Assembly: GCA_900318775.1 (NCBI GenBank)
Contig: ONLY01000006.1
Coordinates: 33,233 to 97,232, forward strand
Source: an uncultured Prevotellaceae bacterium
GTDB taxonomy: Bacteria; Bacteroidota; Bacteroidia; Bacteroidales; Bacteroidaceae
DNA: 64,000 bases
Direction of reading: 5' to 3'
The notes under the pieces are model-generated. The model was not told the origin of the DNA. It did not search any database and saw only the letters and a program-made list of their open reading frames with translations. The first letter of the stretch is position 1. Every line of letters starts with the position of its first letter. Positions 15,191 through 22,781 of the stretch are shown here, one piece after another. The position numbers and the translations under genes were made by a program.

Positions 15191-16054
15191 CTATAGTTCT
15201 GTCTCTCCCTCAATGAAATTGTCCATGAACAGATGCTCTCCGTCCCATACCGCATAGGTGAAGAGGGTTATCCATTCACCAAGTATGAGGAGGCGTGCCT
15301 CTTTGCTTAGCATCAAGTCCAATTCGATGTGCCGATGGCCAAAGATGAAGTAGTTGACTTCAGGATGTGTCTTGAGATAGTCTTTGGCATAGAGCACCAG
15401 CCCTTCTTTGTCTTCACCCTGATAGGGCTCTTCTCCATTGCTAGGAGCGCTTTCGTATCCTACAAGACGGGTGTCGTTGTGGAATCCGTCTTTGGTTAAC
15501 ACGCGTCCTTCTGCATCGGGCAGCAAAGTGCCTGTAGTGCGTTTCATGCGCGAGTGTTTTGCCCAATTAAGACCGAAGTTCATGAACCAATGAGGGTGAA
15601 TCCATCGTGCCATCTTCTCCAATGTCTTGTTACGGAAACACCAAAACATCAGGCGCGTTTGCCATGCCTTGTCACGGTAGTCGAGTCTGTCTCCATGTGC
15701 GAGATAGAAGATTTTGCCAAACAAGTCCATTGTGCAGGGTTGGCGATGAAGAATCACGCCGCATTCCTTTTCCAAGTAGTCACTCATCCACATGTCATGG
15801 TTGCCCGTGAAGTAGTGCACTTCTACCCCCAGGTCTGTAAGTTCGCTGATCTTTCCAAGGAAGCGTGTGTAGCCTTTGGGCACCACCTCTTTGTACTCGA
15901 ACCAGAAGTCGAACATGTCGCCCAGCATATAGATGGCTTCAGCCTTATCCTTGATTTTATCGAGAAAGTTGACAAGACGGCGCTCTTGCGTGCGCCGGTG
16001 CTCAATGGCACGGCTTCCCAGATGGGCATCGCTGATGAAATAAATATTCTTCAT
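15191..16054 (-). CDS. lpxH: UDP-2,3-diacylglucosamine diphosphatase LpxH
   Basis: A 287-residue calcineurin-like metallophosphoesterase acting at the membrane surface in lipid A synthesis, cleaving UDP-diacylglucosamine to lipid X and UMP. All family motifs are present in order: FISDAHLG, MLGDMFDFW, TGNHDMW, LAHGDRLDY, and FGHRHIELD. The start at 16054 (MKNIYF) is chosen; the long upstream extension is translated palindromic element. A stretch of about 30 residues (near 180-215, GRVLTKDGFHNDTRLVGYES region) appears to be extra compared with Bacteroides orthologues as I remember them; it is not GC-rich element sequence. It lies between the DUF59 gene and the acyltransferase. Confidence 0.92.
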   Translation of the reverse strand: MKNIYFISDAHLGSRAIEHRRTQERRLVNFLDKIKDKAEAIYMLGDMFDFWFEYKEVVPKGYTRFLGKISELTDLGVEVHYFTGNHDMWMSDYLEKECGVILHRQPCTMDLFGKIFYLAHGDRLDYRDKAWQTRLMFWCFRNKTLEKMARWIHPHWFMNFGLNWAKHSRMKRTTGTLLPDAEGRVLTKDGFHNDTRLVGYESAPSNGEEPYQGEDKEGLVLYAKDYLKTHPEVNYFIFGHRHIELDLMLSKEARLLILGEWITLFTYAVWDGEHLFMDNFIEGETEL

Positions 16055-16058
16055 ATTT

Positions 16059-16219
16059 AGCCCCCTTCTAACCTCCCCCATAGGGGAGGAACGCCATTCG
16101 GGGTGTTGGGCATTATATTTTGTAATTAGACCTCGAAGCCAAGCCCCCTCCGCCTCCCCCAAGGGGGAGGGGTTGCCATCCGGACGGTTCATCCCCCCTT
16201 GGGGGGAACGAGGGGGGCT
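16059..16219. repeat. Palindromic left arm plus a complete 78-bp element between the DUF59 gene and lpxH
   Basis: A left arm at 16059-16112 (AGCCCCCTTCTAACCTCCCC, tail CATTCGGGGTGTTGGGC) ends four bases before the lpxH ATG on the minus strand. A complete short element follows at 16142-16219, with CCATCCGGACGG in its centre and GAGGGGGGCT at its end. The TAA stop of the DUF59 gene overlaps its last base, so the insertion is exactly at the stop codon. Confidence 0.85.
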
Positions 16220-16620
16220 TACATGAATCCCAAGTCGAGCTTGGCCTCTTCGCTCATCATGTCTTTGTTCCATTCGGGCTCGAAAACAACATTCACATTC
16301 ACCGTCTTCACGGCAGAAATGCCTTCCAATTTCTGCTGGATGTCTTCGAGAATGAAGTCCGCAGCAGGGCAGTTGGGGGCTGTGAACGTCATGTCGATGT
16401 CGATGTCAAAGCCCTCAAGCCCCTTCCCATCCTCCCCCAAGGGGGAGGTGTTGCCATCCGGACGGTTTCCCTCCCCCTTGGGGGAGTCGGAGGGGGCTAT
16501 GTGGGGGGTCACATCTATTTTGTATATCATGCCGAGGTCCCATACGTTGACAGGGATTTCGGGGTCGAACACCGTCTTTAGGTATTCAACGGTCTTTTCT
16601 TCTACTTCGTATTTTGTCAT
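16219..16620 (-). CDS. DUF59/SufT-like metal-sulfur cluster assembly protein with an in-frame element insertion
   Basis: A 133-residue MIP18/DUF59 protein thought to help assemble or deliver iron-sulfur clusters. The N-terminal part FDPEIPVNVWDLGMIYKIDV and the C-terminal TFTAPNCPAADFILEDI with its conserved cysteine, followed by NVVFEPEWNKDMMSEEAKLDLGF, are typical. Between them, residues about 41-68 (PSDSPKGEGNRPDGN, TSPLGEDGKGL) are foreign and correspond exactly to an 81-bp palindromic element at 16418-16498. The family is normally about 105 residues, which fits 133 minus 27. The insertion falls in a loop between strands, so function may be kept. It is upstream of lpxH and separated from it by more element copies. 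Confidence 0.9.
   Translation of the reverse strand: MTKYEVEEKTVEYLKTVFDPEIPVNVWDLGMIYKIDVTPHIAPSDSPKGEGNRPDGNTSPLGEDGKGLEGFDIDIDMTFTAPNCPAADFILEDIQQKLEGISAVKTVNVNVVFEPEWNKDMMSEEAKLDLGFM
16418..16498. repeat. Complete 81-bp palindromic element inserted in frame in the DUF59 gene
   Basis: From AGCCCC at 16418 to GGGGGCT at 16498, with CCTCCCCCAAGGGGGAGG, the centre CCATCCGGACGG and CTCCCCCTTGGGGGAG. The length equals 27 codons and the frame is open. Size, ends and encoded peptide match the argC copy, although the two are about 6.5 kb apart and in unrelated genes. Confidence 0.92.
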
Positions 16621-16766
16621 AATCGTATTTGTTCTTCTTTTCTGGGTTGGGAAAGATTGTCTGTGGTCTGTGAGGCTTCCCCAAGATGCTCTCTCCCGTA
16701 TCTGAAGTGTGCGCTGTTTCGTTCTTTTCTATTCAGCTATTCTGAAAGCACGGATATTTTTCGAGG

Positions 16767-17468
16767 TTAGATTTTCCCGTTTTCGGAAAAGCTGTAGTAA
16801 TCTCCTTCGGTCACAATCACGTGGTCTATCATCCGCAGGTTCAAGGCTTGTGCCGCTCGGTTCACACGCAGGGTCAGTTCTTCGTCGTGCCGGCTGGGGC
16901 GAATGTTGCCACTTGGATGGTTGTGCACAAGAATGAAGCTGGTGGCATCGTGTAACAGCGCTTCTTTCAGCAGCATGCGCACATCTACAGTCGTTTCAGC
17001 CAGTCCTCCTTTGCTGAGGTGGGAGAGGTGTAGCAGGCGCGCATTGTTGTTGAGCAGTAGCGCCCAGCTCTCTTCGTGGTTGAGGTCCTGGATGATGGGT
17101 GTCATGTATTTCAGAACATCAGCGCTGGAGCGGAACTGTTGTATCTCTCGGCTATCCTCCATGATTCGACGTTTGCCAATCTCTGCTGCTGCGATGATGG
17201 TGAGCGCTTTGGCCTCGCCAATGCCGTTGAAGCGCATGAGGTCTTGCAGGGTCATGTGGTTGAGTCCTCGTAGCGTGTCGCCGCAATCGTGCAGCACTTC
17301 CTGCATCAACTCCACTGCTGATTTCTTCGTGGTGCCTCCTCCTATGAGGATGGCAAGCAATTCCGCATTGGTCAGCGCTTCTGCGCCTTTCGCCATCAAT
17401 TTCTCGCGTGGACGGTCTTCTTCAGCCCAATGCTTGATGGAGGTGTATGTGTTGTTGCTGTTAATCAT
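16767..17468 (-). CDS. radC: RadC family JAB/MPN-domain protein
   Basis: A 233-residue RadC-like protein. An N-terminal helix-hairpin-helix region (AEALTNAELLAILIGGG, then FNGIGEAKALTI) precedes a JAMM metalloprotease-type domain whose zinc motif is HNHPSGNIRPSRHDEEL. Although named for DNA repair, the family's real activity is unsettled. The ATG at 17468 (MINSNN) overlaps the 3' end of the glycosyltransferase gene by eight bases, suggesting cotranscription with the PorT-like and glycosyltransferase genes. Length is normal. Confidence 0.92.
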   Translation of the reverse strand: MINSNNTYTSIKHWAEEDRPREKLMAKGAEALTNAELLAILIGGGTTKKSAVELMQEVLHDCGDTLRGLNHMTLQDLMRFNGIGEAKALTIIAAAEIGKRRIMEDSREIQQFRSSADVLKYMTPIIQDLNHEESWALLLNNNARLLHLSHLSKGGLAETTVDVRMLLKEALLHDATSFILVHNHPSGNIRPSRHDEELTLRVNRAAQALNLRMIDHVIVTEGDYYSFSENGKI

Positions 17469-18528
17469 AGAAGTTCTTCTCAAATGCGGTGAATTCGTCT
17501 TTCCCCTGTACACAGCGCAACCACCAGGCTTTAAGGAATCCGAATCCATATCCCATCAGTTGCACAAATGCAGCTTCTACGCTGAGGAATCCTATCACCA
17601 TGTTCTTGCTCTTGATACTGGCATCAGTAAAGATGAGCAGCATATAGAGCGCTATGGGTAAGAGGCAAAGGCCATATAAGGGGATGAAACCACCATTAGA
17701 TAGCATGATGCCTGTGGCGGTATCTCGGTAGTAGTCCCACATGCGGAAGAACACTGCTGCAGCAATGAGCAGCAGCACACCGACAGTGAATACCATTGGC
17801 AGCAAGTGTACCAGCTTTAGCGTGCCGGGGTGGCGTTTGGTGAGGTTGATGCGGGCAATTCCCGAATTGAAAACCTGCTTGAAGAACTTGTCCATATCAG
17901 TCCTTCTCTTGTGCCAGACCCATGCCTCGGGGAAGAGACGTGATGTGTAGCCTGCCTCTACAATGCGGTAACTGAAGTCGATGTCTTCTCCAAATCGCAT
18001 CTTGCTGAATCCATGCAGTTTGAGATATACATCCCGGCGTATGCCCATATTGAAAGAGCGTGGATAGAACTTGTCCATGGCTCCTCTCTTCTTGCCACCT
18101 CGGATGCCTCCAGTCGTGAAGAACGAGGTCATGCTGTAGGAGATGGCTTTCTGGATGTTTGTGAACGATTCGTGTGCCGCATCTGGTCCTCCGAAAGCAT
18201 CGCAAGGGTTCTCCGTCAATTCCTTCTCTATGGCAGCCAGATATCCTTCGGGCAGAACACAGTCGCTATCAAGAATGAGTGCGTACTCGCCTTTCGAATG
18301 CTCCACTCCATAGTTGCGTGCAGGGCCGGGACCGCCATTCTTCTTCGTGAGATATTGGATGCTAAGTTGGCTCGTGTACTTCTCTACGGCCTCTTGGCAA
18401 GGTATGGTAGAGCCGTCCTCCACCACCACCACTTCAAAGTCTTTGATAGTCTGGCGTGTCAGGCTTTCAAGCAGTTCGTCCACCTCTTCGGGGCGGTTAT
18501 ACACGGGTATGATGATAGAGTATTTCAT
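17461..18528 (-). CDS. Membrane-anchored family 2 glycosyltransferase
   Basis: A 355-residue protein with a GT-A fold N-terminal domain: SIIIPVYNRPEEVDELL, VVEDGST, GGPGPARNYG and the DSDC variant of the DxD motif near residue 92, followed by the acceptor-side GEDIDFSYR. Three or four hydrophobic segments (about 245-330) anchor it in the inner membrane. It probably adds a sugar to a lipid-linked or surface glycan; donor and acceptor are unknown. Two bases separate it from the PorT-like gene upstream, and its end overlaps radC. Confidence 0.9.
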   Translation of the reverse strand: MKYSIIIPVYNRPEEVDELLESLTRQTIKDFEVVVVEDGSTIPCQEAVEKYTSQLSIQYLTKKNGGPGPARNYGVEHSKGEYALILDSDCVLPEGYLAAIEKELTENPCDAFGGPDAAHESFTNIQKAISYSMTSFFTTGGIRGGKKRGAMDKFYPRSFNMGIRRDVYLKLHGFSKMRFGEDIDFSYRIVEAGYTSRLFPEAWVWHKRRTDMDKFFKQVFNSGIARINLTKRHPGTLKLVHLLPMVFTVGVLLLIAAAVFFRMWDYYRDTATGIMLSNGGFIPLYGLCLLPIALYMLLIFTDASIKSKNMVIGFLSVEAAFVQLMGYGFGFLKAWWLRCVQGKDEFTAFEKNFYD

Positions 18529-18530
18529 GC

Positions 18531-19253
18531 TTATTCAAAATAGAATGTAAAGACAATCATTTTGCTGCGCGCGCTGTTGACCGATTGTGTGAAGATAAGT
18601 TGAGACTCGTCAGTGAGGTCGGAGCGGTTTTTGTTGATGACGTTGGAAAGACCATACATAAACTTCACCTCAGGGATAAACTTGAAGAACGGCAAGTAAA
18701 AGTCGCATCCCATTCCCAACTCAAGATAACAGTCTGCATTCTTCAACAGGTATTGCTTCTGCTTTTTCACGGTGAGGTCAAAAGCCGGAGTGACACCAGC
18801 CATGATGTAAGGGCGGTAATTGTTGAAGCGCTCAGCAGCGAATTTCACATCAACGGGCACAGTGATGTACGTTGATTTAATCGTCTGAAACAGGCGCTTG
18901 TTATCCTGCTCGTTGCGGAAATTCACGTTCTTCGTGCCGAAGTGCATCGTGGGGATGATGCGTAGGGCCAAGTTTTGGGTAAGGTAAAACTCTCCCAAGA
19001 TGCCTACTGAGAACCCCGGTTCGTAGTTCGGTGTCTCTGCCCACCATTGGTTGCCATTTCCATCGGTATATCCGTTTTGTTCCAGCTCAATATCTTGCAG
19101 GTGTAAACCCGCCAAGAAGCCGTAGTGGAACTTGCGCTGGTCAATGTATGGCCTGTTCATCACTTTCCGCTGTTGCGCATGCACCATGACGGGCGGTGAG
19201 AGCACCAGAAGAACCCACAGATATGCTATTATATAATAATGTGTAGATTTCAT
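18531..19253 (-). CDS. PorT-like outer membrane beta-barrel protein
   Basis: A 240-residue protein with a signal peptide (residues 1-27, ending VHAQQ) and a body of alternating strands typical of the eight-stranded PorT/OMP_b-brl_2 family: HYGFLAGLHLQDIEL near the N-terminus, PGFSVGILGEFYLTQNLALR, and a C-terminal MIVFTFYFE strand ending in an aromatic-rich beta-signal. PorT proteins are linked to the type IX secretion system; secreted proteins elsewhere in this window carry Por-type C-termini. The ATG at 19253 is preferred over a GTG one codon upstream. Confidence 0.85.
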   Translation of the reverse strand: MKSTHYYIIAYLWVLLVLSPPVMVHAQQRKVMNRPYIDQRKFHYGFLAGLHLQDIELEQNGYTDGNGNQWWAETPNYEPGFSVGILGEFYLTQNLALRIIPTMHFGTKNVNFRNEQDNKRLFQTIKSTYITVPVDVKFAAERFNNYRPYIMAGVTPAFDLTVKKQKQYLLKNADCYLELGMGCDFYLPFFKFIPEVKFMYGLSNVINKNRSDLTDESQLIFTQSVNSARSKMIVFTFYFE

Positions 19254-19357
19254 CACCTATTAAAACGAGGAAATCGGCCTTTTATTTTGCCGGATAATGG
19301 GAATGCCGTAACTTTCACGACGTGTAAGTTGCTTTGGCTAGGAAAAACTCAAATAAA

Positions 19358-19389
19358 TTTGGCTGTTCCCTCACTTAATCGTAACTTTG
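19358..19389 (+). promoter_or_regulatory. Promoter of proC
   Basis: TTTG at 19358-19361 and TAACTTTG at 19382-19389 with a 20-base spacer; proC starts at 19429. The -7 region is followed by an inverted copy of CAAAGTTA (19393-19400), forming a small palindrome at the start site. Confidence 0.8.
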
Positions 19390-19428
19390 CGACAAAGTTA
19401 CAACTAATAATTCAAAGCAACAAAAAAA

Positions 19429-20208
19429 ATGAAACTTACTGTAATTGGCGCTGGCAATATGGGTGGCGCGCTCATTAAGGGATGGGCAAAAAGTGGAAAA
19501 GTGGGCAATATCACCATTGCGGACAAGAATGAGGCTCTGTTGGCTCAGTTCAAGCAGGAATTCCCTGCTCTTCAGACCACAACCGATAATGTAGAAGCGG
19601 TGAAAGACGCTGATGTTATTGTACTTGTGGTCAAGCCTTGGCTGATGAAGCTCGTTCTGGCAGAAGTGAAGCATGTGCTGAACCTTGAAAAGCAGATTGT
19701 CGTTTCCGATGCTGCCAACTTTACCACCTCAATGCTAGAGGAAGAGCTGGGCGCTGCTGGGCAGTACTTCTATGTGATTCCTAATATCGCTGCTGAATTT
19801 GGCGCCAGCATGAGTTTCATTGCAAGAGGAGCTGCAGCTTCCGACGAGAGCCTCAAGGTTGTTGAAGACCTCTATGCCATTGACGGTGACACCCTTGTGG
19901 TGGGTGAGAATCTTGTAGGTCCAGGCATGATGATGGCATCGTGTGGCATTGCTTACGTGATGCGCTACATCCGTGCCCAGATGGAAGGCGGTTGTGAGAT
20001 GGGCTTCTATCCTCAGCAGGCCAAGCAGATTGCTCTTCAGACCATGCAGGGAGCCGTGTCACTGCTCAAAGCCACGGGTTGGCATCCTGAAGAGGCGATA
20101 GATAAAGTGACGACACCTGGTGGCGTCACTATTAAGGGACTCAACGAGCTTGACCATGCTGGCTTCAACTCTGCGGTTATCCGTTCGCTCAAGGCTGGAT
20201 TAAAGTAA
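19429..20208 (+). CDS. proC: Pyrroline-5-carboxylate reductase ProC
   Basis: A 259-residue NAD(P)H-dependent enzyme making proline from pyrroline-5-carboxylate in the cytosol. The N-terminal Rossmann motif VIGAGNMGGALIKGW is clear, VVKPW follows, and the C-terminal helical domain has the family signature around VTTPGGVTIKGLNELD. Length fits the family. It stands alone, with its own promoter and a strong terminator, and is not part of the nearby arginine operon. Confidence 0.95.
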   Translation: MKLTVIGAGNMGGALIKGWAKSGKVGNITIADKNEALLAQFKQEFPALQTTTDNVEAVKDADVIVLVVKPWLMKLVLAEVKHVLNLEKQIVVSDAANFTTSMLEEELGAAGQYFYVIPNIAAEFGASMSFIARGAAASDESLKVVEDLYAIDGDTLVVGENLVGPGMMMASCGIAYVMRYIRAQMEGGCEMGFYPQQAKQIALQTMQGAVSLLKATGWHPEEAIDKVTTPGGVTIKGLNELDHAGFNSAVIRSLKAGLK

Positions 20209-20235
20209 AAAAGGAGCAAGTAATAGAGTGTGGGT

Positions 20236-20290
20236 TGTTACCGCATAGGCCTTCAACAGCTGTTGAAGGCCCGCGGTAGCAACTTTTTTG
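20236..20290 (+). terminator. Terminator of proC
   Basis: A perfect inner palindrome, GGCCTTCAAC/GTTGAAGGCC, is extended by GTTACCGC pairing with GCGGTAGCAAC and followed by a run of six T's. Confidence 0.85.
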
Positions 20291-20321
20291 CTTTCCCCTT
20301 TTTACTTTTCTGCCAAAAACT

Positions 20322-20352
20322 TTTGTCGAATCAGATTTTTGCCCTACCTTTG
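20322..20352 (+). promoter_or_regulatory. Promoter of the tRNA-Leu gene
   Basis: TTTG at 20322-20325, a 19-base spacer and TACCTTTG at 20345-20352, about 20 bases before the mature tRNA 5' end. Confidence 0.75.
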
Positions 20353-20371
20353 CACCGCATTTAGGAACAAT

Positions 20372-20453
20372 GCCCAGATGGCGGAATTGGTAGACGCGTT
20401 GGTCTCAAACACCAATGGAGCAATCCGTGCCGGTTCGATCCCGGCTCTGGGTA
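20372..20453 (+). tRNA. tRNA-Leu (anticodon CAA)
   Basis: A cloverleaf can be drawn: acceptor GCCCAGA pairs with TCTGGGT (one G-T pair), the anticodon stem TTGGT/ACCAA encloses the loop CTCAAAC with anticodon CAA, a variable arm longer than usual follows as expected for a class II leucine tRNA, and the T arm is GCCGG-TTCGATC-CCGGC. The discriminator base is A at 20453. CCA is not encoded. Confidence 0.93.
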
Positions 20454-20513
20454 CTACGAAAGGACTTCTGTGAAAGATAATTTGCAGAAGTCCTTTTTCT
20501 GCTTAATATAGTA

Positions 20514-21140
20514 ATGGCGATGAGAAAAGGACTGATACTTGGATTGGCACTGATATGGTCCGTCCTTAGTGTACAAGCGCAGGAAAATGCGAACACTCGT
20601 CAGGCACGCAAGATGTTTGATGAGGTGTATGAGAAAGTGTTTGGTCAGCAGGGGGCATCACTGCACTACAAGGTGAATGTGGCAAACCTGTTCAAGACCG
20701 AAGGCACCATCTGGTATAAGGGAAAGAAGAGCAAGTACCAGTCCAAGTCCAGTAAGTCTTGGAACGATGGGGTTACCGCCTATGTGGTGAAAGATGATAA
20801 GCAGCGTGTGGAGATCTACAAAGGAGACGACCCTAAACAGAGCCGTTTTGGCGATGATTTCAAGTTCGAGCCAGACAATTACACTTACCATATTGCCTCA
20901 GACCCTAAAGGTTATCTGCTTACCCTTAATGTGAAAAAAGGCATGAAAGGTATGAAGGAAATCAAAGCATTGCTTGACAAGAAAACCCGTGACCCGCTTC
21001 AGCTTCGTATCAAGGTTGCCTTCATTTGGGCAAATGTTGATATCTCCAATTTCAAGTCTGGCGGTATTACTGATGCCATGTTTACCTTTCCGCGGACTCA
21101 GTACAAAGACTATAAATTCGTTGATAAGCGTGGTGAATAA
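20514..21140 (+). CDS. LolA-like periplasmic lipoprotein carrier family protein
   Basis: A 208-residue protein with a signal peptide (residues 1-22, ending VQAQE). The body resembles the LolA/LolB fold: an early helix (ARKMFDEVYEKV), a strand pair carrying TEGTIWYKGKKSKYQS, and a later strand series ending TFPRTQYKDYKFVDKR, where LolA family members have a closing strand. The likely role is shuttling lipoproteins or lipids across the periplasm; similarity is at fold level, so this is a family call, not an orthology claim. It stands alone after the tRNA and has a strong terminator. Confidence 0.75.
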   Translation: MAMRKGLILGLALIWSVLSVQAQENANTRQARKMFDEVYEKVFGQQGASLHYKVNVANLFKTEGTIWYKGKKSKYQSKSSKSWNDGVTAYVVKDDKQRVEIYKGDDPKQSRFGDDFKFEPDNYTYHIASDPKGYLLTLNVKKGMKGMKEIKALLDKKTRDPLQLRIKVAFIWANVDISNFKSGGITDAMFTFPRTQYKDYKFVDKRGE

Positions 21141-21142
21141 CC

Positions 21143-21179
21143 AAAGCGCATTGCAGAACTCATTGCAATGCGCTTTTTT
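21143..21179 (+). terminator. Terminator of the LolA-like gene
   Basis: The AAAGCGCATTGCA arm pairs with TGCAATGCGCTTT, followed by TTTT, starting three bases after the stop codon. Confidence 0.88.
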
Positions 21180-21394
21180 AGTTGCTGCTTGCGGGCCTGT
21201 TCAACGAAGAATGCCCATCAAGACGGATTGTCTCAATAGGCATTCTTCTCTATGTGAGTTGTGCGTAGTCAGTTCAGTAGATTTATCAGTTCATTTTCTG
21301 AATAATCCCTCGATGTCCGTTCGCATTCCGCTTCATCTTCGTTCCTTGATTTGCAGAATGCTACTTCCATCCCAACTCATTCAAAAATGTATTA

Positions 21395-21940
21395 TCAATT
21401 CATTTTCTGAATGAGTTCCATGCCTCTGCGGATGGCTTCCTCATTCATGGGAATGAGCTTATGGTGGCGTTCGGGCAGTGCTTTGTGGAGACCTTTCACC
21501 ACGTCTTCCACAGTAGCGATGGGGCACACTTTCAGGTAGCCGCCAAGCACCAGCATGTTGAATACCTTTGAGTTGCCGGTACGAGCAGCTTCTTCCATGG
21601 CATCGATGCGATAAACGTTGATGTCGTCACGCTTCGGTGGCTGTATGATGGAGTGCCCGTCGTAGATGATAGTTCCGCCAGGTTTTACCAAAGGCTCAAA
21701 CTTTTCCAATGAAGGTTGGTTCAGCACGATGGCAGTGTCATAAGCGCTCACGATAGGGGAGGACACCGTTTCGTCGCTGACGATGACGGTCACATTGGCG
21801 GTTCCGCCTCGTTGCTCTGGACCATAGGCGGGCATCCAGCTCACTTCTTTGCCTTCCATGATACCGGCGTAAGCAAGAATCTTTCCCATTGAGAGGACTC
21901 CTTGTCCTCCAAAACCTGATATGATGATTTCTTCAGTCAT
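21395..21940 (-). CDS. 2-oxoacid:ferredoxin oxidoreductase, gamma subunit
   Basis: A 181-residue gamma-domain protein: IIISGFGGQGVLSMGKILA at the N-terminus and YGPEQRGGTANVTVIVSD are the family hallmarks. It combines with the TPP-binding, alpha and ferredoxin subunits in an enzyme that oxidatively decarboxylates a 2-oxoacid to the acyl-CoA using ferredoxin. It is last in a five-gene operon and starts four bases after the beta subunit's stop. The substrate could be 2-oxoglutarate or a branched-chain 2-oxoacid. About 210 bases downstream up to the LolA-like terminator hold no gene, only a weak long-loop inverted repeat (AAGAATGCC/GGCATTCTT). Confidence 0.9.
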   Translation of the reverse strand: MTEEIIISGFGGQGVLSMGKILAYAGIMEGKEVSWMPAYGPEQRGGTANVTVIVSDETVSSPIVSAYDTAIVLNQPSLEKFEPLVKPGGTIIYDGHSIIQPPKRDDINVYRIDAMEEAARTGNSKVFNMLVLGGYLKVCPIATVEDVVKGLHKALPERHHKLIPMNEEAIRRGMELIQKMN

Positions 21941-21944
21941 AGTC

Positions 21945-22721
21945 TTATTCCTTTACTACAGTATTCTTTAAGTCTCCCAGTGGGTAATAGGGGAACATAT
22001 TCTCCTCCATCCATTGGTTGGCCTGTTCCGGTGTCTTCTTCCAGCCTGATGCGCAAGTGGAAACGATTTCAACAAGGGACGTTCCTTTCTTGTTCAGTGA
22101 GTTCTCGAAAGCCTGTCGGATGGCCTTCTTTGCCTTGCGGATGTTGGCCACCGTGTTGACAGCCTGGCGGGTAACATAGCAGGTTCCTTCGAGGTTCGCG
22201 GCCAAGTCGGTGATGTGGAGGGGATATCCGTGCAAGTCTGCTTGGCGGCCATAAGGACAAGTGGCAGTCTTCATACCCATCAGTGTGGTGGGTGCCATCT
22301 GTCCGCCTGTCATGCCGTAGATGGCGTTGTTGATGAATATCATAGCGATGTTCTCGCCACGGTTCAAGGCATGGATTGACTCGCCCGTGCCGATGCAAGC
22401 CATGTCACCGTCGCCTTGGTAGGTGAAGACGAGCTTGTTAGGCCAAAGGCGCTTGATGGCCGATGCGCATGCAGGAGCACGTCCGTGGCTGGCCTCAATC
22501 CAGTCCACATCCAAATAACGGTAAGCGAACACGGCGCAACCTACGGGGCAAATGGCGATGGTGTCTTCCTCCATGCCCATCTCTTCGATGACTTCCGCCA
22601 CAAGCTTGTGAACCACACCATGACTGCATCCAGGACAGTAATGCATTGGCGTGTCGTTCATCAGCGTTGGCTTGCCGTAGATTCTATTTTCAGGAATTAT
22701 GAGTTGTTCTTTTGTCAGCAT
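21945..22721 (-). CDS. 2-oxoacid:ferredoxin oxidoreductase, TPP-binding beta subunit
   Basis: A 258-residue protein. The CPGCSHG motif near residue 29, the TPP-binding GDGDMACIGTGE and the following NNAIYGMTGGQMAPTT are diagnostic of the thiamine pyrophosphate subunit. It lies between the alpha and gamma subunit genes, 60 bases after the former and four before the latter. Size is normal for the separate-subunit form. Confidence 0.92.
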   Translation of the reverse strand: MLTKEQLIIPENRIYGKPTLMNDTPMHYCPGCSHGVVHKLVAEVIEEMGMEEDTIAICPVGCAVFAYRYLDVDWIEASHGRAPACASAIKRLWPNKLVFTYQGDGDMACIGTGESIHALNRGENIAMIFINNAIYGMTGGQMAPTTLMGMKTATCPYGRQADLHGYPLHITDLAANLEGTCYVTRQAVNTVANIRKAKKAIRQAFENSLNKKGTSLVEIVSTCASGWKKTPEQANQWMEENMFPYYPLGDLKNTVVKE

Positions 22722-22781
22722 AATACTTTCATTTTTGTTGCCTTAGGTGGACGATGAAAAATCGCCCAGCGCGTGGGCTGG

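Noticed and set aside
16055..16273. N-terminal extension of LpxH and a similar one of ArgD
   Set aside because: The extra residues are translated palindromic arms. Conserved family starts at MKNIYF and MNLFDVYP have ATGs with normal spacing, unlike argC, where no such ATG exists.
21181..21394. A small gene between the LolA-like gene and the oxidoreductase operon
   Set aside because: No frame has a convincing start, composition or motif; only weak inverted repeats are visible.
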